A stretch of 64,000 nucleotides of DNA from Hippophae tibetana (Eukaryota > Streptophyta > Magnoliopsida > Rosales > Elaeagnaceae), in assembly GCA_037013495.1 (NCBI GenBank), contig CM072810.1, positions 32,889,843 through 32,953,842 of the forward strand. The letters are read 5' to 3'. A program made the position numbers and the translations under genes. Below the pieces are notes generated by a model. It saw only the letters and a program-made list of their open reading frames with translations. It ran no database searches and was not told the origin of the DNA. Positions 9,229 through 23,999 of this stretch are shown here, piece by piece (positions within the stretch are counted from its first letter, which is position 1; each line of letters starts with the position of its first letter).

Positions 9229-12200
9229 CAATGAATTTGGAGTTGTACTTCTTCCAAACAACATGAAATAATTTGCAGACCACTCATATAGGTATTTGAG
9301 CTAAAAAATAAATCTAGAACTACGAAGTTGATTAAAAATTTTGAACTCTATATCCAGCAAGAGGATGAAATTTGGAACAAATTCTAATCATGTTTTTCAA
9401 ACATTATCAACTACTCGTACAATTTGGGTGGACCTATAAGGAAAGGGAAGTAGATTGAGAAATTCCTTACTAGCTTACTTTATCATTTTCAAGCAAAAGT
9501 TACCTTGCTTAAATACATGAAAAATCCTTGTGAACTTACTGTTAAATGATTCACTTGGGCAAGTATTCGAACTGCATCACTTGTATCCAATATGTCAGCC
9601 ATCCACTTACGAGGACACAAAGAACTTGGCTTTATAGACATCAAGGATAGTGGTCTTAGCCAAGATCTTTTTGACACAGTTTTTAGGAATGATGACTCTA
9701 ATACCAATGAAGAGAAATGGGATCTACTTTCCCAGAGAGTTACTAAATTTCTTAGATAGAATTAACCCTTTTTAGGAGTTTTAGAAAAAAATAATCATAG
9801 CTCCAAAATGATTATTTCAATGAATTTGGAGTTGTACTTCTTCCAAACAACATGAAATATTTTGCAGACCACTCATATAGGTATTTGAGCTAAAAAACAA
9901 ATCTAGAACTACGAAGTTGATTAAAAATTTTGAACTCTATATCCAGCAAGAGGATGAAACTTGGAACAAATTCTAATCATGTTTTTCAAACATTATCAAC
10001 TACTCGTACAATTTGGGTGGACCTATAAGGAAAGGGAAGTAGATTGAGAAATTCCTTACTAGCTTACTTTATCATTTTCAAGCAAAAGTTACCTTGCTTA
10101 AATACATGAAAAATCCGTGTGAACTTACTGTTAAATGAATCACTTGGGAAAGTATTCGAACTGCATCACTTGTATCCAATATGTCAGCCATCCACTTACG
10201 AGGACACAAAGAACTTGGCTTTATAGACATCAAGGATAGTGGTCTTAGCCAAGATCTTTTTGACACAGTTTTTAGGAATGATGACTCTAATACCAATGAA
10301 GAGAAATGGGATCTACTTTCCCAGAGAGTTACTAAATTTCTTAGATAGAATTAACCCTTTTTAGGGGTTTTAGAAAAAAATAATCATAGCTCCAAAATGA
10401 TTATTTCAATGAATTTGGAGTTGTACTTCTTCCAAACAACATGAAATATTTTGCAGACCACTCATATAGGTATTTGAGCTAAAAAACAAATCTAGAACTA
10501 CGAAGTTGATTAAAAATTTTGAACTCTATATCCAGCAAGAGGATGAAACTTGGAACAAATTCTAATCATGTTTTTCAAACATTATCAACTACTCGTACAA
10601 TTTGGGTGGACCTATAAGGAAAGGGAAGTAGATTGAGAAATTCCTTACTAGCTTACTTTATCATTTTCAAGCAAAAGTTACCTTGCTTAAATACATGAAA
10701 AATCCTTGTGAACTTACTGTTAAATGAATCACTTGGGCAAGTATTCGAACTGCATCACTTGTATCCAATATGTCAGCCATCCACTTACGAGGACACAAAG
10801 AACTTGGCTATATAGACATCAAGGATAGTGGTCTTAGCCAAGATCTTTTTGACACAGTTTTTAGGAATGATGACTCTAATACCAATGAAGAGAAATGGGA
10901 TCTACTTTCCCAGAGAGTTACTAAATTTCTTAGATAGAATTAACCCTTTTTAGGGGTTTTAGAAAAAAACTAATCATAGTTCCAAAATGATTATTTCAAT
11001 CAATTTAGAGTTGTACTTCTTCCAAACATCATGAAATATTTTGCAGACCACTCATATAGGTATTTGAGCTAAAAAATAAATCTAGAACTACGAAGTTGAC
11101 CAAAAATTTTGAACTCCATATCCAGCAAGAGGATGAAACTTGGAACAAATTCTAATAATGTTTTTCAAACATTATCAACTACTCGTACAATTTGGGTGGA
11201 CATATAAGGAAAGGGCATTAGATTGAGAAATTACTTACTAGCTTACCTTATCATTTTCAAGAAAAAGTTACCTTGCTTAAATACATGAAAAATCCTTGTG
11301 AACTTACTGTTAAATGAATCACTTGGGCAAGTATTCGAACTGCATCACTTGTATCCAATATGTCAGCCATCCACTTACGAGGACACAAAGAACTTGGCTT
11401 TATAGACATCAAGGATAGTGGTCTTAGCGAAGATCTTTTTGACACAGTTTTTAGGAATGATGACTCTAATACCAACGAAGAGAAATGGGATCTACTTTCC
11501 CAGAGAGTTACTAAATTTCTTGGATAGAATTAACCCTTTTTAGGGGTTTTCGAAAAAAATAATCATAGCTCCAAAATGATTACTTCAATGAATTTGGAGT
11601 TGTACTTCTTCCAAATAACATGAAATAATTTGCAGACCACTCATATAGGTATTTGAGCTAAAAAATAAATCTATAACTACGAAGTTGATTAAAAATTTTG
11701 AACTCTATATCCTGCAAGAGGATGAAACTTGGAACAAATTCTAATCATGTTTTTCAAACATTATCAACTACTCGTACAATTTGGGTGGACCTATAAGGAA
11801 AGGGAAGTAGATTGAGAAATTCCTTACTAGCTTACTTTATCATTTTCAAGCAAAAGTTACCTTGCTTAAATACATGAAAAATCCTTGTGAACTTACTGTT
11901 AAATGAATCACTTGGGCAAGTATTCGAACTGCATCACTTGTATCCAATATGTCAGCCATCCACTTACGAGGACACAAAGAACTTGGCTTTATAGACATCA
12001 AGGATAGTGGTCTTAGCGAAGATCTTTTTGACACAGTTTTTAGGAATGATGACTCTAATACCAATGAAGAGAAATGGGATCTACTTTCCGAGAGAGTTAC
12101 TAAATTTCTTGGATAGAATTAACCCTTTTTAGAGGTTTTCGAAAAAAATAATCATAGCTCCAAAATGATTATTTCAATGAATTTGGAGTTGTACTTCTTC

Positions 12201-14379
12201 CAAATAACATGAAATAATTTGTAGACCACTCATATAGGTATTTGAGCTAAAAAATAAATCTAGAACTACGAAGTTGATTAAAAAATTTGAACTCTATATC
12301 CAGCAAGAGGATGAAACTTGGAACAAATTCTAATCATGTTTTTCAAACATTATCAACTACTCGTACAATTGGGGTGGACCTATAAGGAAAGGGAAGTAGA
12401 TTGAGAAATTCCTTACTAGCTTACTTTATCATTTTCAAGCAAAAGTTACCTTGCTTAAATACATGAAAAATCCTTGTGAACTTACTGTTAAATGAATCAC
12501 TTGGGCAAGTATTCGAACTGCATCACTTGTATCCAATATGTCAGCAATCCACTTATGAGGACACAAAGAACTTGGCTTTATAGACATCAAGGATCGTGGT
12601 CTTAGCCAAGATCTTTTTGACACAGTTTTTAGGAATGATGACTCTAATACCAATGAAGAGAAATGGGATCTACTTTCCCAGAGAGTTACTAAATTTCTTA
12701 GATAGAATTAACCCTTTGTAGGGGTTTTAGCAAAAAATAATCCGAGCTCCAAAATGATTATTTCAATGAATTTAGAGTTGTACTTCTTCCAAACAACATG
12801 AAATATTTTGCAGACCACTCAAATAGGTATTTGAGCTAAAAAATAAATCTAGAACTACGAAGTTGACCAAAAATTTTGAACTCTATATCAAGCAAAATGA
12901 TGAAACTTGGAACAAATTCTAATCATGTTTTTCAAACACTATCAACTACTCGTACAATTTGGGTGGACCTATATGGAAAGGGAAATAGATTGAGAAATTC
13001 CTTACTAGCTTACCTTATCATTTTCAAGCAAAAGTTACCTTGCTTAAATACATGAAAAATCCTTGTGAACTTACTGTTAAATGAATCACTTGGGCAAGTA
13101 TTCGAACTGCATCACTTGTATCCAATATGTCAGCCATCCACTTACGAGGACACAAAGAACTTGGCTTTATAGACATCAAGGATAGTGGTCGTAGCGAAGA
13201 TCTTTTTGACAAAGTTTTTAGGAATGATGACTCTAATACAAATGAAGAGAAATGGGATCTACTTTCCCAGAGAGTTACTAAATTTCTTAGATAGAATTAA
13301 CCCTTTTTAGGGGTTTTAGAAAAAAATAATCATAGCTCCAAAATGATTATTTCAATGAATTTGGAGTTGTACTTCTTCCAAATAACATGAAATAATTTGC
13401 AGACCACTCATATAGGTATTTGAGCTAAATAATAAATCTATAACTACGAAGTTGATTAAAAATTTTGAACTCTATATCCAGCAAGAGGATGAAACTTGGA
13501 ACAAATTCTAATCATGTTTTTCAAACATTATCAACTACTCGTACAATTTGGGTGGACCTATAAGGAAAGGGAAGTAGATTGAGAAATTCCTTACTAGCTT
13601 ACTTTTTCATTTTCAAGCATAAGTTACCTTGCTTAAATACATGAAAAATCCTTGTGAACTTACTGTTAAATGAATCACTTGGGCAAGTATTCGAACTGCA
13701 TCACTTGTATCCAATATGTCAGCCATCCACTTATGAGGACACAAAGAACTTGGCTTTATAGACATCAAGGATAGTGGTCTTAGCCAAGATCTTTTTAACA
13801 CAGTTTTTAGGAATGATGACTCTAATACCAATGAAGAGAAATGGGATCTACTTTCCCAGAGAGTTACTAAATTTCTTAGATAGAATTAACCCTTTTTAGG
13901 GGTTTTAGAAAAAAATAATCATAGCTCCAAAATGATTATTTCAATGAATTTGGAGTTGTACTTCTTCCAAACAACATGAAATATTTTGCAGACCACTCAT
14001 ATAGGTATTTGAGCTAAAAAATAAATCTAGAACTACGAAGTTGACCAAAAATTTTGAACTCTATATCAAGCAAAAGGATGAAACTTGGACCAAATTCTAA
14101 TCATGTTTTTCAAACACTATCAACTACTCGTACAATTTGGGTGGACCTATAAGGAAAGGGAAGTAGATTGAGAAATTCCTTACTAGCTTACTTTATCATT
14201 TTCAAGCAAAAGTTACCTTGCTTAAATACATGAAAAATCCTTGTGAACTTACTGTTAAATGAATCACTTGGGCAAGTATTCGAACTGCATCACTTGTATC
14301 CAATATGTCAGCAATCCACTTATGAGGACACAAAGAACTTGGCTTTATAGACATCAAGGATCGTGGTCTTAGCCAAGAT

Positions 14380-17300
14380 CTTTTTGACACAGTTTTTAGG
14401 AATGATGACTCTAATACCAATGAAGAGAAATGGGATCTACTTTCCCAGAGAGTTACTAAATTTCTTAGATAGAATTAACCCTTTGTAGGGGTTTTAGCAA
14501 AAAATAATCCGAGCTCCAAAATGATTATTTCAATGAATTTAGAGTTGTACTTCTTCCAAACAACATGAAATATTTTGCAGACCACTCATATAGGTATTTG
14601 AGCTAAAAAATAAATCTAGAACTACGAAGTTGACCAAAAATTTTGAACTCTATATCAAGCAAAAGGATGAAACTTGGACCAAATTCTAATCATGTTTTTC
14701 AAACACTATCAACTACTCGTACAATTTGGGTGGACCTATATGGAAAGGGAAATAGATTGAAAAATTCCTTACTATCTTACCTTATCATTTTCAAGCAAAA
14801 GTTACCTTGCTTAAATACATGAAAAATCCTTGTGAACTTACTGTTAAATGAATGACTTGGGCAAGTATTCGAACTGCATCACTTGTCTCCAATATGTCAG
14901 CCATCCACTTACGAGGACTTAAAGAACTTGGCTTTATAGACATCAAGCATAGTGGTCTTAGCGAAGATCTTTTTGACACAATTTTTTGGAATGATGACTC
15001 TAATACCAATGAAGAGAAATAGGATTTACTTTACCAGAGAGTTACTAAATTTCATAGATAGAATTAACCCTTTTTAGGGGTTTTAGAAAAAAATAATCCG
15101 AGCTCCAAAATGATTATTTCAATGAATTTGGAGTTGTACTTCTTCCAAACAACATGAAATATTTTGCAGACCACTCATATATTTATTTGAGCTAAAAAAT
15201 AAATCTAGAACTACGAAGTTGACCAAAAATTTTGAACTCTATATCCAGCAAGAGGATGAAACTTGGAACAAATTCTAATCATGTTTTTCAAACATTATCA
15301 ACTACTCGTACAATTTGGGTGGACCTATAAGGAAAGGGCATTAGATTGAGAAATTCCTTACTAGCTTACCTTATCATTTTCAAGAAAAGTTACCTTGCTT
15401 ATATACATGAAAAATCCTTGTGAACTTATTGTTAAATGAATCACTTGGGCAAGTATTCGAACTGCATCACTTGTATCCAATATGTCAGCCATCCACTTAC
15501 GAGGACACAATGAACTTGGCTTTATAGACATCAAGGATAGTGGTCTTAGCGAAGATCTTTTTGACACAGTTTTTAGGAATGATGACTCTAATACAAATGA
15601 AGAGAAATGGGATCTACTTTCCTAGAGAGTTACTAAATTTCTTAGATAGAATTAACCCTTTTTAGGGGTTTTAGAAAAAAATAATCATAGCTCCAAAATG
15701 ATTATTTCAATGAATTTGGAGTTGTACTTCTTCCAAATAACATGAAATAATTTGCAGACCACTCATATAGGTATTTGAGCTAAAAAATAAATCTATAACT
15801 ACGAAGTTGATTAAAAATTTTGAACTCTATATCCAGCAAGAGGATGAAACTTGGAACAAATTCTAATCATGTTTTTCAAACATTATCAACTACTCGTACA
15901 ATTTGGGTGGACCTATAAGGAAAGAGAAGTAGATTGAGAAATTCCTTACTAGCTTACTTTATCATTTTCAAGCATAAGTTACCTTGCTTAAATACATGAA
16001 AAATCCTTGTGAACTTACTGTTAAATGATTCACTTGGGCAAGTATTCGAACTGCATCACTTGTATCCAATATGTCAGCCATCCACTTACGAGGACACAAA
16101 GAACTTGGCTTTATAGACATCAAGGATAGTGGTCTTAGCCAAGATCTTTTTGACACAGTTTTTAGGAATGATGACTCTAATACCAATGAAGAGAAATGGG
16201 ATCTACTTTCCCAGAGAGTTACTAAATTTCTTAGATAGAATTAACCCTTTTTAGGGGTTTTAGAAAAAAATAATCATAGCTCCAAAATGATTATTTCAAG
16301 GAATTTGGAGTTGTACTTCTTCCAAACAACATGAAATATTTTGCAGACCACTCATATAGGTATTTGAGCTAAAAAATAAATCTAGAACTACGAAGTTGAT
16401 TAAAAAATTTGAACTCTATATCAAGCAAAAGGATGAAACTTGGACCAAATTCTAATCATGTTTTTCAAACACTATCAACTACTCGTACAATTTGGGTGGA
16501 CCTATATGGAAAGGGAAATAGATTGAGAAATTCCTTACTAGCTTACCTTATCATTTTCAAGCAAAAGTTACCTTGCTTAAATACATGAAAAATCCTTGTG
16601 AACTTACTGTTAAATGAATGACTTGGGCAAGTATTCGAACTGCATCACTTGTCTCCAATATGTCACCCATCCACTTACGAGGACTCAAAGAACTTGGCTT
16701 TATAGACATCAAGCATAGTGGTCTTAGCGAAGATCTTTTTGACACAGTTTTTAGGAATGATGACTCTAATACCAATGAAGAGAAATAGGATTTACTTTCC
16801 CAGAGAGTTACTAAATTTCTTAGATAGAATTAACCCTTTTTAGGGGTTTTAGAAAAAAATAATCCGAGCTCCAAAATGATTATTTCAATGAATTTGGAGT
16901 TGTACTTCTTCCAAACAACATGAAATATTTTGCAGACCACTCATATATTTATTTGAGCTAAAAAATAAATCTAGAACTACGAAGTTGACCAAAAATTTTG
17001 AACTCTATATCCAGCAAGAGGATGAAACTTGGAACAAATTCTAATCATGTTTTTCAAACATTATCAACTACTCGTACAATTTGGGTGGACCTATAAGGAA
17101 AGGGCATTAGATTGAGAAATTCCTTACTAGCTTACCTTATCATTTTCAAGAAAAGTTACCTTGCTTAAATACATGAAAAATCCTTGTGAACTTACTGTTA
17201 AATGAATCACTTGGGCAAGTATTCGAACTGCATCACTTGTATCCAATATGTCAGCCATCCACTTACGAGGACACAAAGAACTTGGCTTTATAGACATCAA

Positions 17301-17900
17301 GGATAGTGGTCTTAGCCAAGATCTTTTTGACACAGTTTTTAGGAATGATGACTCTAATACAAATGAAGAGAAATGGGATCTACTTTCCCAGAGAGTTACT
17401 AAATTTCTTAGATAGAATTAACCCTTTTTAGGGGTTTTAGAAAAAAATAATCATAGCTCCAAAATGATTATTTCAATGAATTTGGAGTTGTACTTCTTCC
17501 AAATAACATGAAATAATTTGCAGACCACTCATATAGGTATTTGAGCTAAAAAATAAATCTATAACTACGAAGTTGATTAAAAATTTTGAACTCTATATCC
17601 AGGAAGAGGATGAAACTTGGAACAAATTCTAATCATGTTTTTCAAACATTATCAACTACTCGTACAATTTGGGTGGACCTATAAGGAAAGGGACGTAGAT
17701 TGAGAAATTCCTTACTAGCTTACTTTTTCATTTTCAAGCATAAGTTACCTTGCTTAAATACATGAAAAATCCTTGTGAACTTACTGTTAAATGAATCACT
17801 TGGGCAAGTATTCGAACTGCATCACTTGTATCCAATATGTCAGCCATCCACTTATGAGGACACAAAGAACTTGGCTTTATAGACATCAAGGATAGTGGTC
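14380..17900. repeat. Trimer-scale duplication in the left part of the satellite
   Basis: Monomers with fixed points at 14791, about 15379 and 15968 match those at 16557, about 17145 and 17734 in shared rare variants: the TCATATATTTATTTGAG change, the shortened CAAGAAAAGTT, the GGCATTAGATTG form and the CATAAGTTACC form. The offset is 1766 bp, three monomers less one base. Divergence between the copies is visible, so this is an older event than those further right. Confidence 0.6.
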
Positions 17901-17999
17901 TTAGCCAAGATCTTTTTAACACAGTTTTTAGGAATGATGACTCTAATACCAATGAAGAGAAATGGGATCTACTTTCCCAGAGAGTTACTAAATTTCTTA

Positions 18000-20900
18000 G
18001 ATAGAATTAACCCTTTTTAGGGGTTTTAGAAAAAAATAATCATAGCTCCAAAATGATTATTTCAATGAATTTGGAGTTGTACTTCTTCCAAACAACATGA
18101 AATATTTTGCAGACCACTCATATAGGTATTTGAGCTAAAAAATAAATCTAGAACTACGAAGTTGATTAAAAAATTTGAACTCTATATCAAGCAAAAGGAT
18201 GAAACTTGGACCAAATTCTAATCATGTTTTTCAAACACTATAAACTACTCGTACAATTTGGGTGGACCTATATGGAAAGGGAAATAGATTGAGAAATTCC
18301 TTACTAGGTTACCTTATCATTTTCAAGCAAAAGTTACCTTGCTTAAATACATGAAAAATCCTTGTGAACTTACTGTTAAATGAATGACTTGGGCAAGTAT
18401 TCGAACTGCATCACTTGTCTCCAATATGTCAGCCATCCACTTACGAGGACACAAAGAACTTGGCTTTATAGACATCAAGGATAGTGGTCTTAGCGAAGAT
18501 CTTTTTGACACATTTTTTAGGAATGATGACTCTAATACCAATGAAGAGAAATGGGATTTACTTTCCCAGAGAGTTACTAAATTTCTTAGATAGAATTAAC
18601 CCTTTTTAGGGGTTTTAGAAAAAAATAATCATAGCTCCAAAATGATTATTTCAATGAATTTGGAGTTGTACTTCTTCCAAATAACATGAAATAATTTGCA
18701 GACCACTCATATAGGTATTTGAGCTAAAAAATAAATCTATAACTACGAAGTTGATTAAAAATTTTGAACTCTATATCCTGCAAGAGGATGAAACTTGGAA
18801 CAAATTCTAATCATGTTTTTCAAACATTATCAACTACTCGTACAATTTGGGTGGACCTATAAGGAAAGGGAAGTAGATTGAGAAATTCCTTACTAGTTTA
18901 CTTTATCATTTTCAAGCAAAAGTTACCTTGCTTAAATACATGAAAAATCCTTGTGAACTTACTGTTAAATGAATCACTTGGGCAAGTATTCGAACTGCAT
19001 CACTTGTCTCCAATATGTCAGCCATCCACTTACGAGGACACAAAGAACTTGGCTTTATAGACATCAAGGATAGTGGTCTTAGCGAAGATCTTTTTGACAC
19101 AGGTTTTAGGAATGATGACTCTAATACCAATGAAGAGAAATAGGATCTACTTTCCCAGAGAGTTACTAAATTTCTTAGATAGAATTAACCCTTTTTAGGG
19201 GTTTTAGAAAAAAATAATCATAGCTCCAAAATGATTATTTCAATGAATTTGGAGTTGTACTTCTTCCAAACAACATGAAATATTTTGCAGACCACTCATA
19301 TAGGTATTTGAGCTAAAAAATAAATCTAGAACTACGAAGTTGATAAAAAAATTTGAACTCTATATCAAGCAAAAGGATGAAACTTGGACCAAATTCTAAT
19401 CATGTTTTTCAAACACTATAAACTACTCGTACAATTTGGGTGGACCTATATGGAAAGGGAAATAGATTGAGAAATTCCTTACTAGGTTACCTTATCATTT
19501 TCAAGCAAAAGTTACCTTGCTTAAATACATGAAAAATCCTTGTGAACTTACTGTTAAATGAATGACTTGGGCAAGTATTCGAACTGCATCACTTGTCTCC
19601 AATATGTCAGCCATCCACTTACGAGGACACAAAGAACTTGGCTTTATAGACATCAAGGATAGTGGTCTTAGCGAAGATCTTTTTGACACATTTTTTAGGA
19701 ATGATGACTCTAATACCAATGAAGAGAAATGGGATTTACTTTCCCAGAGAGTTACTAAATTTCTTAGATAGAATTAACCCTTTTTAGGGGTTTTAGAAAA
19801 AAATAATCATAGCTCCAAAATGATTATTTCAATGAATTTGGAGTTGTACTTCTTCCAAATAACATGAAATAATTTGCAGACCACTCATATAGGTATTTGA
19901 GCTAAAAAATAAATCTATAACTACGAAGTTGATTAAAAATTTTGAACTCTATATCCTGCAAGAGGATGAAACTTGGAACAAATTCTAATCATGTTTTTCA
20001 AACATTATCAACTACTCGTACAATTTGGGTGGACCTATAAGGAAAGGGAAGTAGATTGAGAAATTCCTTACTAGCTTACTTTATCATTTTCAAGCAAAAG
20101 TTACCTTGCTTAAATACATGAAAAATCCTTGTGAACTTACTGTTAAATGAATGACTTGGGCAAGTATTCGAACTGCATCACTTGTCTCCAATATGTCAGC
20201 CATCCACTTACGAGGACACAAAGAACTTGGCTTTATAGACATCAAGGATAGTGGTCTTAGCGAAGATCTTTTTGACACAGGTTTTAGGAATGATGACTCT
20301 AATACCAATGAAGAGAAATAGGATCTACTTTCCCAGAGAGTTACTAAATTTCTTAGATAGAATTAACCCTTTTTAGGGGTTTTAGAAAAAAAAAATCATA
20401 GCTCCAAAATGATTATTTCAATGAATTTGGAGTTGTACTTCTTCCAAACAACATGAAATATTTTGCAGACCACTCATATAGGTATTTGAGCTAAAAAATA
20501 AATCTAGAACTACGAAGTTGATTAAAAAATTTGAACTCTATATCAAGCAAAAGGATGAAACTTGGACCAAATTCTAATCATGTTTTTCAAACACTATAAA
20601 CTACTCGTACAATTTGGGTGGACCTATATGGAAAGGGAAATAGATTGAGAAATTCCTTACTAGGTTACCTTATCATTTTCAAGCAAAAGTTACCTTGCTT
20701 AAATACATGAAAAATCCTTGTGAACTTACTGTTAAATGAATGACTTGGGCAAGTATTCGAACTGCATCACTTGTCTCCAATATGTCAGCCATCCACTTAC
20801 GAGGACTCAAAGAACTTGGCTTTATAGACATCAAGGATAGTGGTCTTAGCGAAGATCTTTTTGACACATTTTTTAGGAATGATGACTCTAATACCAATGA

Positions 20901-23000
20901 AGAGAAATGGGATCTACTTTCCCAGAGAGTTACTAAATTTCTTAGATAGAATTAACCCTTTTTAGGGGTTTTAGAAAAAAATAATCCGAGCTCCAAAATG
21001 ATTATTTCAATGAATTTGGAGTTGTACTTCTTCCAAACAACATGAAATATTTTGCAGACCACTCATATAGGTATTTGAGCTAAAAAATAAATCTAGAACT
21101 ACGAAGTTGATTAAAAAATTTGAACTCTATATCAAGCAAAAGGATGAAACTTGGACCAAATTCTAATCATGTTTTTCAAACACTATCAACTACTCGTACA
21201 ATTTGGGTGGACCTATATGGAAAGGGAAATAGATTGAGAAATTCCTTACTAGGTTACCTTATCATTTTCAAGCAAAAGTTACCTTGCTTAAATACATGAA
21301 AAATCCTTGTGAACTTACTGTTAAATGAATGACTTGGGCAAGTATTCGAACTGCATCACTTGTCTCCAATATGTCAGCCATCCACTTACGAGGACACAAA
21401 GAACTTGGCTTTATAGACATCAAGGATAGTGGTCTTAGCGAAGATCTTTTTGACACATTTTTTAGGAATGATGACTCTAATACCAATGAAGAGAAATGGG
21501 ATTTACTTTCCCAGAGAGTTACTAAATTTCTTAGATAGAATTAACCCTTTTTAGGGGTTTTAGAAAAAAATAATCATAGCTCCAAAATGATTATTTCAAT
21601 GAATTTGGAGTTGTACTTCTTCCAAATAACATGAAATAATTTGCAGACCACTCATATAGGTATTTGAGCTAAAAAATAAATCTATAACTACGAAGTTGAT
21701 TAAAAATTTTGAACTCTATATCCTGCAAGAGGATGAAACTTGGAACAAATTCTAATCATGTTTTTCAAACATTATCAACTACTCGTACAATTTGGGTGGA
21801 CCTATAAGGAAAGGGAAGTAGATTGAGAAATTCCTTACTAGCTTACTTTATCATTTTCAAGCAAAAGTTACCTTGCTTAAATACATGAAAAATCCTTGTG
21901 AACTTACTGTTAAATGAATGACTTGGGCAAGTATTCGAACTGCATCACTTGTCTCCAATATGTCAGCCATCCACTTACGAGGACACAAAGAACTTGGCTT
22001 TATAGACATCAAGGATAGTGGTCTTAGCGAAGATCTTTTTGACACAGGTTTTAGGAATGATGACTCTAATACCAATGAAGAGAAATAGGATCTACTTTCC
22101 CAGAGAGTTACTAAATTTCTTAGATAGAATTAACCCTTTTTAGGGGTTTTAGAAAAAAATAATCATAGCTCCAAAATGATTATTTCAATGAATTTGGAGT
22201 TGTACTTCTTCCAAACAACATGAAATATTTTGCAGACCACTCATATAGGTATTTGAGCTAAAAAATAAATCTAGAACTACGAAGTTGATTAAAAAATTTG
22301 AACTCTATATCAAGCAAAAGGATGAAACTTGGACCAAATTCTAATCATGTTTTTCAAACACTATAAACTACTCGTACAATTTGGGTGGACCTATATGGAA
22401 AGGGAAATAGATTGAGAAATTCCTTACTAGGTTACCTTATCATTTTCAAGCAAAAGTTACCTTGCTTAAATACATGAAAAATCCTTGTGAACTTACTGTT
22501 AAATGAATGACTTGGGCAAGTATTCGAACTGCATCACTTGTCTCCAATATGTCAGCCATCCACTTACGAGGACTCAAAGAACTTGGCTTTATAGACATCA
22601 AGGATAGTGGTCTTAGCGAAGATCTTTTTGACACATTTTTTAGGAATGATGACTCTAATACCAATGAAGAGAAATGGGATCTACTTTCCCAGAGAGTTAC
22701 TAAATTTCTTAGATAGAATTAACCCTTTTTAGGGGTTTTAGAAAAAAATAATCCGAGCTCCAAAATGATTATTTCAATGAATTTGGAGTTGTACTTCTTC
22801 CAAACAACATGAAATATTTTGCAGACCACTCATATAGGTATTTGAGCTAAAAAATAAATCTAGAACTACGAAGTTGATTAAAAAATTTGAACTCTATATC
22901 AAGCAAAAGGATGAAACTTGGACCAAATTCTAATCATGTTTTTCAAACACTATCAACTACTCGTACAATTTGGGTGGACCTATATGGAAAAGGAAATAGA
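18000..23000. repeat. Satellite higher-order pattern of dimers and trimers
   Basis: Two variants alternate: one with GACACATTTTTTAGG and a ...GAAATGGGATTTACT end (fixed points 18323, 19501, 21268), the other with GACACAGGTTTTAGG and GAAATAGGATC (18912, 20090, 21857). A third variant with CGAGGACTCAAAG follows at 20679 and 22446. The order is A-B, A-B-C, A-B-C, with a dimer offset of 1178 bp and a trimer offset of 1767 bp. Confidence 0.7.
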
Positions 23001-23999
23001 TTGAGAAATTCCTTACTAGCTTACTTTATCATTTTCAAGCAAAAGTTACCTTGCTTAAATACATGAAAAATCCTTGTGAACTTACTGTTAAATGAATCAC
23101 TTGGGCAAGTATTCGAACTGCATCACTTGTCTCCAATATGTCAGCCATCCACTTACGAGGACACAAAGAACTTGGCTTTATAGACATCAAGGATAGTGGT
23201 CTTAGCGAAGATCTTTTTGACACAGTTTTTAGGAATGATGACTCTAATACCAATGAAGAGAAATAGGATCTACTTTCCCAGAGAGTTACTAAATTTCTTA
23301 GATAGAATTAACCCTTTTTAGGGGTTTTAGAAAAAAATAATCATAGCTCCAAAATGATTATTTCAAGGAATTTGGAGTTGTACTTCTTCCAAATAACATG
23401 AAATAATTTGCAGACCACTCATATAGGTATTTGAGCTAAAAAAATAAATCTATAACTACGAAGTTGATTAAAAATTTTGAACTCTATATCCAGCAAGAGG
23501 ATGAAACTTGGAACAAATTCTAATCATGTTTTTCAAACATTATCAACTACTCGTACAATTTGGGTGGACCTATAAGGAAAGGGCATTAGATTGAGAAATT
23601 ACTTACTAGCTTACCTTATCATTTTCAAGAAAAAGTTACCTTGCTTAAATACATGAAAAATCCTTGTGAACTTACTGTTAAATGAATCACTTGGGCAAGT
23701 ATTCGAACTGCATCACTTGTATCCAATATGTCAGCCATCCACTTACGAGGACACAAAGAACTTGGCTTTATAGACATCAAGGATAGTGGTCTTAGCGAAG
23801 ATCTTTTTGACACATTTTTTAGGAATGATGACTCTAATACCAATGAAGAGAAATGGGATCTACTTTCCCAGAGAGTTACTAAATTTCTTAGATAGAATTA
23901 ACCCTTTTTAGGGGTTTTAGAAAAAAATAATCCGAGCTCCAAAATGATTATTTCAATGAATTTGGAGTTGTACTTCTTCCAAACAACATGAAATATTTT

